From Egibacteraceae bacterium (GTDB lineage: Bacteria; Actinomycetota; Nitriliruptoria; Euzebyales; Egibacteraceae), in contig DATLGH010000092.1 of assembly GCA_035540635.1 (NCBI GenBank), positions 1 to 59,026 of the forward strand: a DNA stretch of 59,026 bases, given 5' to 3'. The notes beneath the pieces are model-generated. The model was not told the origin of the DNA, searched no databases, and worked only from the letters and a program-made list of their open reading frames with translations. Each line of letters starts with the position of its first letter. Position 1 is the first letter of the stretch. A program made the position numbers and the translations under genes. Shown here piece by piece: positions 32,174-40,905 of this stretch.

Positions 32174-33999
32174 CTCAACCCTTTGACCGGTCGCTGCCTT
32201 CCCCGATCGGGGCGGTCCTCGCCGTGCGGTCATCGGCCGCGGACTCCGTCGTGATCGCGGGGCAGCTCAGCGACCGCCAGCAGCGAGTCGCGGTGCCCAC
32301 CGGCGTCGAGGACGCCATCCTGTCCGAGATGGAGGGTGGCGCCCTCCGCCTGGTGCTCATCTCCGGATCGGCCGGCGATGGCAAGTCCTTCACGATCGGC
32401 AACCTCCTCGCGAGGCCAGGCAACCCCTGGGAGGGGCGGCCGGAACGGGTCATCGAGGACGCCACCCATAGCGAGCGGCCCGACCAGCAGCAGGTCACCC
32501 GCCTCCGCGAGTTCTTCGCGCCACTGGAGCGAGGCGCCGCGCCGGCTGGCGGGCCGCCCCTGCTCATCGCCATGAACACCGGCATGGTGATCCGCTTCGT
32601 CGCGGACCTGCGCGAGACCGACCCGGGCGCGTACACCAGGCTCGCGGACCTCGCAGAGGTGCTCCTGGGCGCGCTCGGTGTCCCGCACCGTTCAGTGAGA
32701 ACCCCGGACCCGGCCTATGCGGCGTCGATCCTCGTGGCAAACCTCGACGAGCGGCCCACGACCGGCGCGTCCGCGACCCTGTTCCGCGGGATCCTCCGCT
32801 CCTTTGACCCGGGTGATCCCGCGGGCCTCCTCGAGGGTGCGCCCCGCTGCGATACGTGCCGCGTCCGGCCGTGGTGCTGGGTCCGCACCAATGCCGAGAT
32901 CCTCAGCGCCGAACAGCCTTCGGCCGCGCTCGACACGATGGTTGACCGGCTCGCTCTCGAGCGCGGCCGCCCACTGGCGCCAAGGGCCCTGTGGGACGCC
33001 GCCGCCGCGATCACCCTCGGCGGGGCCGAGTTCTCCGAGCCGGACCCCTGCGACCGCATCGCCAAGGTGGCGATGCTCCCCGGGCCCGAAGCGCTCAGCG
33101 AGGTCTGGCTGCGCGTGCTCCCGAACTCCGTGTTCGAGGCACCCGTCGACCACGGGCTCGCGAGCCTCCTGCGAGACCGCGACACGACGTTCGCGGCTGA
33201 CGGCGCCACGCACGACGTGGTCGCCGAGGCCGGTATCGATGCCGGCGCCGATGCTGCAGCGCTCGAGCGCCACCTTGGTGGCCCCTCGCGAGACGCGATC
33301 GCGCTCATCGCGGCGGCAGTGCGCTCGGGAGAGCTCGCCGCGGCGCTCCGTTCGGGCTGGCGACGATCTATCTGCCGCGCCCTCGCGCGCGCGGCGGTCC
33401 TGGCAGGCGACCTCGCCCCGGCGGACCCAGAGCTTGCAGGGTTCGCTGAGCTGCTCGAGGAGTACGCGTCAGGCGACTTCGGTGAGCGCGTGGCGGCGCT
33501 CGAGGAACTCGCGGGAGAGGCGCTCGCGCGGAGCTTCGGCGAGGAGGTCCGCTCCGAAACCTACTTCCGGACAGGGAACGAGGCCGACCGGGACGTCGCG
33601 GTCCACGTCCGAGTCGATATGCGGGCGGGCGAAACCCACGAAGTGCTCGACGACCCGGTCGTCCAGCGGAACCCGCGTGGCGCGCGCGTTGTCGGCTACC
33701 GCCCACTCGCCATCGAACTCGGAATCGCCGCGGACACCGAGCGCAAGGACATCTCGCTCACGGTCAATTACTCGCTCTACCGCGTACTGAGGGACGCCAC
33801 GAGAGGGGTACTGCCGTCGGCTGCCGCGCTCGAGCGCTTCTACAGCTTGCGCCGCGCCGCGGCCGCCCTTGGCGCACACGCCGCGCGCGACCACTCGCAG
33901 CCTCTCCTGCTCGCAGACCGGCGCACGGGCCGGCGGGTGCGCCTCGAACTCCACGAGCGTCGCGGCAACCGGCGCTACCGCGACCAGGAGGTGCTGTGA
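32170..33999 (+). CDS. DptF-like P-loop ATPase of a phosphorothioate-type restriction trio
   Basis: The 609-residue protein has Walker A GSAGDGKS (66-73), an unusual SAGDGKS-type P-loop, with LLIAMNTGMVIRF as the likely following strand. A Cys cluster (C227DTC230, C236) lies in CDTCRVRPWCW. The C-terminal half is helical with a conserved-looking GYRPLAIELG segment. Size, position and motifs match DptF, which with DptG and DptH forms the restriction complex of Dnd phosphorothioation systems. Assignment is by pattern and gene order, not by alignment. ATG 32170 overlaps the upstream stop. The earlier part of the same open frame is not coding. Confidence 0.65.
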   Translation: MTQPFDRSLPSPIGAVLAVRSSAADSVVIAGQLSDRQQRVAVPTGVEDAILSEMEGGALRLVLISGSAGDGKSFTIGNLLARPGNPWEGRPERVIEDATHSERPDQQQVTRLREFFAPLERGAAPAGGPPLLIAMNTGMVIRFVADLRETDPGAYTRLADLAEVLLGALGVPHRSVRTPDPAYAASILVANLDERPTTGASATLFRGILRSFDPGDPAGLLEGAPRCDTCRVRPWCWVRTNAEILSAEQPSAALDTMVDRLALERGRPLAPRALWDAAAAITLGGAEFSEPDPCDRIAKVAMLPGPEALSEVWLRVLPNSVFEAPVDHGLASLLRDRDTTFAADGATHDVVAEAGIDAGADAAALERHLGGPSRDAIALIAAAVRSGELAAALRSGWRRSICRALARAAVLAGDLAPADPELAGFAELLEEYASGDFGERVAALEELAGEALARSFGEEVRSETYFRTGNEADRDVAVHVRVDMRAGETHEVLDDPVVQRNPRGARVVGYRPLAIELGIAADTERKDISLTVNYSLYRVLRDATRGVLPSAAALERFYSLRRAAAALGAHAARDHSQPLLLADRRTGRRVRLELHERRGNRRYRDQEVL

Positions 34000-35651
34000 C
34001 CCGCCCCGCTGTCTCTACCGCTCTCACCCGTATCACGCAGCGCACTGGCGTCGCGCTCGAGATCGACGGCGCGACGCTCGACGTCGGCGGGCACCGCGTG
34101 CCTCTCCCCGCGCGCAGTGCCTGGGACAACCTCCGCATGCGGCATGCCTTCCCCTACGCCGCCCGCGGTGACCAGCGCGAGAAGCTTCTTTTCACGGCGA
34201 TCCAGGACGCGGGTCCCGAGCGCACGACGCCACACCGGCTCGACGAGGAGCTTCGGTCGGACCTCGAGGACTACATCAGCCTCCCCGGGGCGCGGACCGT
34301 CGGCACGGTGGCTGACGCGATGCGCGGCGAGTACTGGACCGAGCCATCCAAGCGCCCGTTCCTCCTGCCGTACCACGCCGACCTTCCCCTGGCGTACACC
34401 CACTCGGTGCTTGTGAAGACCCCCCGCGGGAACGAGCGCCTCGCTCGGGACGGCAAGACGTTCAACGCCGCCCAGTACCGCATGTTCGCCGGCTACATCC
34501 TCCCGTTCCTTTGCTGGGACGGCACCGCTGTCAACACACCGCTCATCGACGAGCTGCTCCAGGTCGTGGCAAGCCAGGATGGGCTCACGCTCCTCGACAC
34601 GCTCTTCCTGGAGGCCGCCCGCGCGCTCGCCGGGGACACCGGCGAACTCTCAAGTGAAAGGCTCATCGACCGCGCCGGGAGCATGCTGGGCCCGCTCGAA
34701 AACAGCAGCGGGGGGCCGTTCTGCCAGCACTCGCTCGCCCTCTTCCAGCGCGACCTCGCCACCGTCATCCGGATGGCCCTGCCACGCGCCGACCGGATCG
34801 CCGCGATCACGCAGGTGATCAGCCTCCACCTCGCCACCTACTACTACCGCGTCGCGCTCGTGCTCGGCATCGAGCTCGAAACACTCGCCGCCGCCACAAC
34901 GGGGGAGGCAGCGACCCCGGCATGCCCCTGCACTGGTCTCGCCGCGTGCCCCCTCGCCGGAGCCATCAAGATGCGGGCGCCCACACGCGGCTTCCGCGCG
35001 ATCTCGCTGTCGTCACCGAGCCGCGAGTCCTACCTGGCACTCGACCGCGACCGCCTCCTGGCAATGCCAGCGAACATCATCGCCGCCAACCTCCTCGAGC
35101 GCGCGTGGGCCGCGGTCGGCGGCACCGCCAGCCGCGAGGGCACCCCCCGCCCCGCTGCGATCACCGCCGAGCTCGGCCTCCGGCAGGAACTCCTCCGGGA
35201 GTTCGACGCCGCTGCGGCCGCGCTCAGCGTCCTCTACGCCGGCGACGCAGACGCTGCAGATAGCACCATCGCTCACATCGCGGCGCGCGAGCCCGGTCCG
35301 TTCGCGCTGCAATCCGCGGTCATCCAGATCCGCCGCTCGCGGCTAAAGCACACGTCGCGCGACGTCGTACACCAGCTCGCGCACCGGCCCGGAGAAGGCG
35401 CGATCCTCCGCAAGAACGGGAGCCTCTACTACTTCGAGCTCGACGAGGACATGCTCTTCCTTCTTGTCAAGCTCATCTGCCAGGACGAGACGATCGCGCT
35501 CGACACATTCCTGACGCGGCTGGCCGAGTACGGCCTCGCACCGCAAGACCGCGCCGAGACGGACCTCCTCGCATCGCGTCTCGAGGAACTCGGGATGCTC
35601 ACCCGCTACTCCGACGCCGGGGAATCAAACTATGTCCGCCACATCTTCTGA
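33996..35651 (+). CDS. DptG-like protein
   Basis: The 551-residue soluble protein lies between the ATPase and the FtsK-like gene. The GTG start overlaps the DptF-like stop (GTGA) and has AGGAGG at 33986-33991. A Cys motif (CPCTGLAACP) sits mid-protein. The C-terminus, SLYYFELDEDMLFLLVKLIC then LEELGMLTRYSDAGESNYVR, resembles the end of DptG proteins. I see no nuclease or ATPase motif, so it is probably a structural or DNA-binding partner. It overlaps the DptH-like gene by 20 bp. Confidence 0.6.
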   Translation: MTRPAVSTALTRITQRTGVALEIDGATLDVGGHRVPLPARSAWDNLRMRHAFPYAARGDQREKLLFTAIQDAGPERTTPHRLDEELRSDLEDYISLPGARTVGTVADAMRGEYWTEPSKRPFLLPYHADLPLAYTHSVLVKTPRGNERLARDGKTFNAAQYRMFAGYILPFLCWDGTAVNTPLIDELLQVVASQDGLTLLDTLFLEAARALAGDTGELSSERLIDRAGSMLGPLENSSGGPFCQHSLALFQRDLATVIRMALPRADRIAAITQVISLHLATYYYRVALVLGIELETLAAATTGEAATPACPCTGLAACPLAGAIKMRAPTRGFRAISLSSPSRESYLALDRDRLLAMPANIIAANLLERAWAAVGGTASREGTPRPAAITAELGLRQELLREFDAAAAALSVLYAGDADAADSTIAHIAAREPGPFALQSAVIQIRRSRLKHTSRDVVHQLAHRPGEGAILRKNGSLYYFELDEDMLFLLVKLICQDETIALDTFLTRLAEYGLAPQDRAETDLLASRLEELGMLTRYSDAGESNYVRHIF

Positions 35652-38600
35652 CCTCGCCGCGGAGGCGCTCCTAGACGCCGCAGCCGCCAGCAGCGTGGAT
35701 CGCAGGATCGTCCTGAGCAGCCACCTCGGCCTCGACCTCGACTCTATCCACGGCGCCCTCCTCGCTCGGTCCGACCGCGACGTCGATCTCGTGCCCGGCT
35801 TCTCGGTCGTGCTCGGCAAGCCCGAGCATGAGCTCCAACCACGAGCCGGGTACACGCTCCGCGCCATCACGGCCGGCGCGGCGACCGTCGTCCCGTACCT
35901 GGTCAGTCCGCTCGCCGTCAGCGCCAACCGGGGGTCGCAGGGCTTCGCGGCGGCACTGCGCTCCGCCTTCCAGGCCGGGCCGCGGCAGCCCGCGGACACC
36001 CGCGTGCTCATCACGCTCGACCCGGCGCCTGTGGAGACGGTGCTCACCGCTTCCGAGGGCGCGGACTCACTTCCCGAGCTCACCTGGACCGAGCTCGCCA
36101 ACCGTGCCAGGGTCTCGATCCGACCCGGTCCCGCAAGCGGGCTGCTCGACGCTGTCGTCTCCGACATCGCGCAGCGGCGCGGTAGCGCGACCCTGCTGGA
36201 CCAGCTGCTCGCCTTCGTCTCGGACGACTGGGCCTCCGAGGAGGCCGCCGGTAGAGCGCTGCACCGGCTAGGCGCCCACCTGTCCGACCCTCACGTGGCT
36301 GGCGACTGGGCCGCAAGGCTTTCCCGCGGCGCGCGATGGCGCGAGCGCATCACCGCCTGGGCCGCCCCGGGCAGCGACCTAGATCACGCCCTCGCAACGC
36401 AGCCGACGATCAGCGAGGCCGTCGCAGCGAAGATCTCCTCCTCCCTCGGACCCCACGGCCCGGACTTCGCCAGCTTCACGCTGTCGGAAGTCGAGGGCAC
36501 CGCGCCCGCCCCCGGGCTGGAGATCGCGTCGCCGCTCCACATCACGATCGCACCAGCGGTCTCCACGGTCGTCGCCGGCGAACCGGTAGCTGCGATCTGG
36601 CTGCCGGGAGGGTCGGGGACCTTCCGTGTGCGGCTCGCCGGCACCGCCGACGGCACCGAGACGGCGGCCGTGAGCTGGCAAGCCGGCGCGGCGCGCGCCG
36701 AGATCACCGGCCGCGAGCTGGCGATCACCATCGCCGGGTCTGGCTGGGCGGCCGGCTCGGCGGAGCTGCATTCCGCGGCAGGGCGGTCCCGCCTGAGTTT
36801 CCTCGCGTACTTCGGAAGCGGGAGCTGGTTCCCCGTCGAGCGCCGCCTGGACATCGACACCGCGGCCGCCGCGTTCGTCGTCGCTGGCGGCGAACCCGAA
36901 ATCCTCGCCGTCGGCGCGGCCGGCCAGTTCCTGGGCCCCGCAACCGTCACCCTCCCCGGACAGGCCACCGGCATGATCACCGCCACCGCAACGTCCTTCG
37001 GTGAGGACGCAACCGTCCCACTGCTGCTCGCGGGCGAGCCCGGTGATGGCGACGACGGCGACGACGGCGGCGGCACCGGCGATGACGGCGACGATGACGG
37101 CGACGACATCGATGACGGCGGTGACGGCGGCGGGGCCAAGACGCGCCCGGCGCAGCCGTCCCCAGTCCACGCACGCATCGACGCGGCGCGCGAATCAGAA
37201 TCCCCGGACGTCGGAGCGGTCACCTTCACCGCGGCTACCCCGATTCTCGTCGGCGGCTGGGCGTACGAGCTCGCGGGGCAGCTGGTCCGCAGTCACGACG
37301 GGCTCGATCTCGAGCGGCAGGTCCTCGCGTCTCCCGCTGCCACGGCGTTCGCCCTCAGCACCACCGGCGTGATCGAGCAGCTCGACGACCTCACGCTGCG
37401 CGACGCGGGCCCCCTCGCCCCGCAGGCTAGGGCGTTCCTTGACGCGCGCGCGTCGTTCTTCGCCGTCGCGGCGACGCGCGGCACCGTTCTCGCCCTGGGC
37501 GCTGACCTGCCACGGACGGAGGCGCTCGCGTACTGCGAAACCTACGGCGACCTCCTGGCGGCTGTACCCCGCGGCGAGCGCTACCGGCCGGAGTACGACT
37601 CGATCCTGCTGGCGGACACCATCACGTACACGCCAACAGGCGAGATCTTCATCGCGCCGACCCACCCGCAGACGGTCGCCTTCTACCTCGCGTTCGCCGA
37701 GGCGGCCGAAGGGTGGGTCACCAGCCAGCAGCTCCCATCCCGCGGCGACAGCGCGGCGATCACACCTCGCCACCTCCTGCCGATGTTCAACCTCGACGGG
37801 CGGTGGTTCGACAGCGCCCCCTCACCGGCGTTCCTCTGGCGCGCATACCGGCCGATGTACCAGCCGGGATCCCTGTCCGAGCACGACCCGCGGCTCATCT
37901 CGAACCGGCTCCGCTTCTTCCTCGACGTGTACCCGGCGTACAACGACCCGCGCCAGCGCATCGCGGTCGCGTTCCACGACCCCGGCGATGGGACCACGGT
38001 CCTCCAAGCCCTGCGCGCCTTCTACCGCCCCGACATCACCCACGCCCGCACGATGCGCGGCGGGCCCGCGCTGACCAGGCCTGTCCTCGACGTCAGCATC
38101 GTCGGGGACGGCGAGATCCCACGCGCCATCCGCACACTCCTGGACGGCATCAGCGACGACCTCGCTGACCGCGTGCTCCGCGAGCGCGTACGGTTCCGGG
38201 TTACCGAGGCAGGGTCACCGGACGCTGGCGGATTCCACCACGTCACGTTCCTCTTCCGCTCCCGCGGCGAGCGGACGCCCTGGCCGGTGGATATGGGAGA
38301 GCGCGCGCCGACGTCCTACGTCGGCGGGCTCGCGACCGCGCCCGGGCGGGCCATGCTCTCCGGGGGGGGCGAGTCCGCGTTCGCATGGGGCGCCTTCGCC
38401 CCAGCCGCGTGTGGCGACTCCGGCGCCGGCCGGCCCGGTTCGGTTCTCGCGTCAGTCACGCGCGGGCTCCTCGAGCTCGTCGGCGGCCAACCGCGCGAAC
38501 TCGTACAGGACGGCCTCACCCGGATGCCCACGACCGTCGTGCACTCCGGAGATGGTGCCGCCATCTACGACTCCTCGGTCTGGATCGTCCACCTCGACCG

Positions 38601-40821
38601 CCTCCTGGGCCTCGAAGCGTTCACACCGGCGGCCGCGCACCCGCTCTACATCGTTGACTACAGCGAGAGCGATGACCCGGGCGATCCCGGCCTCGACGCC
38701 ATCACCGTGACCGGCAAGGTCACCCCATATCACCACGCGCTATCCGTCGCGCTCGCTGACTTCGGGACCCTCACGCCAGCCGGCCGCGATGGCATCCTCC
38801 AGGTTCTCAACGGGGTATCGGGCCGGTGGGCACTCCAGCTGTTGCGGCAGGCGCCGCACCAGGTGCGTGAACGCGTCGGGACGGTTACCGCGATCGCCGT
38901 GCTGCGCGACCTGGAGCGCTGCTTCGAGATCTGCCCCGGCGCCGGAGTCATCGTGCCGCTCGAGGAAGTGTGGGACGCCGTCGAGCGCCGCGCCGCCGCT
39001 GCCGGTCAGCACCCGTCGTGCGATGACCTCGTCTACCTCCATCTCGCCAGGGACGACCTCGCGAGCGTCACCGTGACGGCCCGGCTCGTCGAGGTGAAGT
39101 TCCGCAGCGCCGGGCAGCCCAGCGCTGCCGAAGCACGCGCGGAGCTCGAGACCGGAACCTCCCGCCTCCGAGCTCTGTTCGACACCTCAGGCCCAGCGCG
39201 ACTCTTCCGCGGCCGGGATCTTGCCGAGGTGATCCGGGCGGGGTGGACTCGCGGCCGCGCCTTCGGTCTCCATACCGGCGGCGACGCAGCCTGGTTCGAG
39301 TCCGCGCTCGCAGACATCGCCGCGGGCCGATTCCGCCTCGAGCTCCAGTACACAGTCGGGTCCGAGCCGGTCTGCGGTGACGTCATCTCGGTCGAGGCAC
39401 AGAGCACCGCCGAGCCCGCGCGCGTGATGCTTCCGGGAGTTGGATCGGCGTTCGGAATGATCCGTGTCGGCCGCACCGCGCTGGACAGCATCGCTGCGGG
39501 CCGGTCAATCGCCCGGCCACGCGGCTGGGAACCAGCGACGTTTGGTGGCGGGGGTACCGGTGGCTCTACGGGTGGACCGCCGGCTGCTGGTGGTCCCGCG
39601 CCAGGCGCGGCGCCCGCGGGGGCGGCGGGCCACGCGGACCCGGCCGGCGATGCAACCGCCGGCGGCGGGCGCGACGCGGGGAGCGCTGCGGCTGGCGTGC
39701 CAGAGCCGCCCCCTCGCCGCACCGGTCATGGCGACGAGGAGGCCGAGCGGCTCGCCGGCGAGCTCACGCGCGCGGCTGCCAAGTACGGGCTCGACCTCGA
39801 GCCGTTCCAGCCCCACCTCGCGCAGGTCGGCCCCTCAGTGATTCGCTTCCGCACCCGACCGCTCGGCCGGCAGGCGCTCGCTGGTGTCCAGCGCCTCGCG
39901 CTTGATCTCGGTCGCGAGATTGGGGCCGGCGGGGGCGTCCTCGTCGATCAGGAGGCGTACTTCATCACCGTCGATGTGCCCAGGGCGCAGCGTGAGACCG
40001 TTCCCTACGCGGACTACGAGCACCTCCTCGATCGAGCGACCGCGCCAGGGTCTCTCGACTTCCTCGTCGGTATGGCCCCCTCCGGGGACGTGCGCATCGC
40101 GGATCTCGCGCGGCTTCCACACCTCCTCGTCGCGGGCGCGACAGGCAGCGGCAAGAGTGTCTTCCTCCGCGCCCTGCTCGCGAGCCTGGTACGGACCCGC
40201 ACGCCCGAGCAGCTCCGTCTCATGGTGGTCGACCCCAAGCAGGTGGACTTCCTGCAGTTCGAGGACCTCCCACACCTCATGCTCGGCGGCGTGCTGACGG
40301 ATCCCGCGGAAGCTCTCATCGCCCTCGTCGACACCATCGACCACGAGCGCCAGCACCGCCTCCCCATCCTCCGCGGCGCCGGCGTCACGAACGTCATCGA
40401 GTACTACGAAGCCGGGCACGCGCCGGAAGAACTCCCTCAGATTGTCGTCGTGGTCGACGAGTTCGCCGACCTCGCGACCTCACTCGACCGCGAGAACAGG
40501 GCCCGCTTCATGGGGCTCATCCAGCGCTACGGCCAGATCACCCGCGCGTTCGGGATCTACCTTGTGCTCGCCACGCAGCGACCGAGCGTCAATGTGATCA
40601 CGGGTGACATCAAGGCGAACCTGACGGCCCGCGTCGCGCTGAAGGTCCAGGCGCCGCAGGACTCCGTCACGATCCTGGGCCGCGGCGGCGCGGAGCGCCT
40701 GCGAGACCGTGGCGACCTGATCTTCGATCATGGCGGCAACGCAGAGCGACTGCAGGGGTTCCTTGCCACGGCCGAGGACGCCCGCCGCGCGATCGGGAGG
40801 TGGCTCAACCCGGGACGATGA
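35632..40821 (+). CDS. DptH-like giant FtsK/HerA-type ATPase with a PD-(D/E)XK-like motif
   Basis: This 1,729-residue protein has an N-terminal helical region, a beta-rich region (about 290-450) and a low-complexity Asp/Gly linker (about 470-505). A large middle domain carries a nuclease-like motif DDLVYLHLARDD followed by RLVEVKFR (Glu1154, Lys1156). A Gly/Ala/Pro linker follows at about 1305-1360, then an FtsK-type motor: Walker A GATGSGKS (1502-1509), VVDPKQVDF, Walker B IVVVVDEFADL (Asp1609), and VLATQRPSVNVITGDIKANL. The FtsK alpha/beta entry segment precedes it. Size and C-terminal motor match DptH. The protein probably translocates on and cuts DNA that lacks the self mark. Confidence 0.7.
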   Translation: MSATSSDLAAEALLDAAAASSVDRRIVLSSHLGLDLDSIHGALLARSDRDVDLVPGFSVVLGKPEHELQPRAGYTLRAITAGAATVVPYLVSPLAVSANRGSQGFAAALRSAFQAGPRQPADTRVLITLDPAPVETVLTASEGADSLPELTWTELANRARVSIRPGPASGLLDAVVSDIAQRRGSATLLDQLLAFVSDDWASEEAAGRALHRLGAHLSDPHVAGDWAARLSRGARWRERITAWAAPGSDLDHALATQPTISEAVAAKISSSLGPHGPDFASFTLSEVEGTAPAPGLEIASPLHITIAPAVSTVVAGEPVAAIWLPGGSGTFRVRLAGTADGTETAAVSWQAGAARAEITGRELAITIAGSGWAAGSAELHSAAGRSRLSFLAYFGSGSWFPVERRLDIDTAAAAFVVAGGEPEILAVGAAGQFLGPATVTLPGQATGMITATATSFGEDATVPLLLAGEPGDGDDGDDGGGTGDDGDDDGDDIDDGGDGGGAKTRPAQPSPVHARIDAARESESPDVGAVTFTAATPILVGGWAYELAGQLVRSHDGLDLERQVLASPAATAFALSTTGVIEQLDDLTLRDAGPLAPQARAFLDARASFFAVAATRGTVLALGADLPRTEALAYCETYGDLLAAVPRGERYRPEYDSILLADTITYTPTGEIFIAPTHPQTVAFYLAFAEAAEGWVTSQQLPSRGDSAAITPRHLLPMFNLDGRWFDSAPSPAFLWRAYRPMYQPGSLSEHDPRLISNRLRFFLDVYPAYNDPRQRIAVAFHDPGDGTTVLQALRAFYRPDITHARTMRGGPALTRPVLDVSIVGDGEIPRAIRTLLDGISDDLADRVLRERVRFRVTEAGSPDAGGFHHVTFLFRSRGERTPWPVDMGERAPTSYVGGLATAPGRAMLSGGGESAFAWGAFAPAACGDSGAGRPGSVLASVTRGLLELVGGQPRELVQDGLTRMPTTVVHSGDGAAIYDSSVWIVHLDRLLGLEAFTPAAAHPLYIVDYSESDDPGDPGLDAITVTGKVTPYHHALSVALADFGTLTPAGRDGILQVLNGVSGRWALQLLRQAPHQVRERVGTVTAIAVLRDLERCFEICPGAGVIVPLEEVWDAVERRAAAAGQHPSCDDLVYLHLARDDLASVTVTARLVEVKFRSAGQPSAAEARAELETGTSRLRALFDTSGPARLFRGRDLAEVIRAGWTRGRAFGLHTGGDAAWFESALADIAAGRFRLELQYTVGSEPVCGDVISVEAQSTAEPARVMLPGVGSAFGMIRVGRTALDSIAAGRSIARPRGWEPATFGGGGTGGSTGGPPAAGGPAPGAAPAGAAGHADPAGDATAGGGRDAGSAAAGVPEPPPRRTGHGDEEAERLAGELTRAAAKYGLDLEPFQPHLAQVGPSVIRFRTRPLGRQALAGVQRLALDLGREIGAGGGVLVDQEAYFITVDVPRAQRETVPYADYEHLLDRATAPGSLDFLVGMAPSGDVRIADLARLPHLLVAGATGSGKSVFLRALLASLVRTRTPEQLRLMVVDPKQVDFLQFEDLPHLMLGGVLTDPAEALIALVDTIDHERQHRLPILRGAGVTNVIEYYEAGHAPEELPQIVVVVDEFADLATSLDRENRARFMGLIQRYGQITRAFGIYLVLATQRPSVNVITGDIKANLTARVALKVQAPQDSVTILGRGGAERLRDRGDLIFDHGGNAERLQGFLATAEDARRAIGRWLNPGR

Positions 40822-40860
40822 CGGCTAGCCGGCATGGCTCGGTCCGTGATCCTGGCCGAC

Positions 40861-40895
40861 TGCGTTCGGAAGCAGTATGCCGAGCACCGAACGCA
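40861..40895. terminator. Stem-loop between the two convergent defence operons
   Basis: TGCGTTCGG (40861-40869) pairs with CCGAACGCA (40887-40895) around a 17-nt loop, in the 84-bp gap between two stop codons. Position suggests a bidirectional terminator, although no U-tract is present. Confidence 0.5.
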
Positions 40896-40905
40896 TCGCG
40901 CCTGA

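Noticed and set aside
31349-40821. BREX or Zorya operon
   Set aside because: There is no PglZ, BrxC-type or MotAB-like protein; the FtsK motor at the end of a 1,700-residue chain after two mid-sized proteins fits DptH better.
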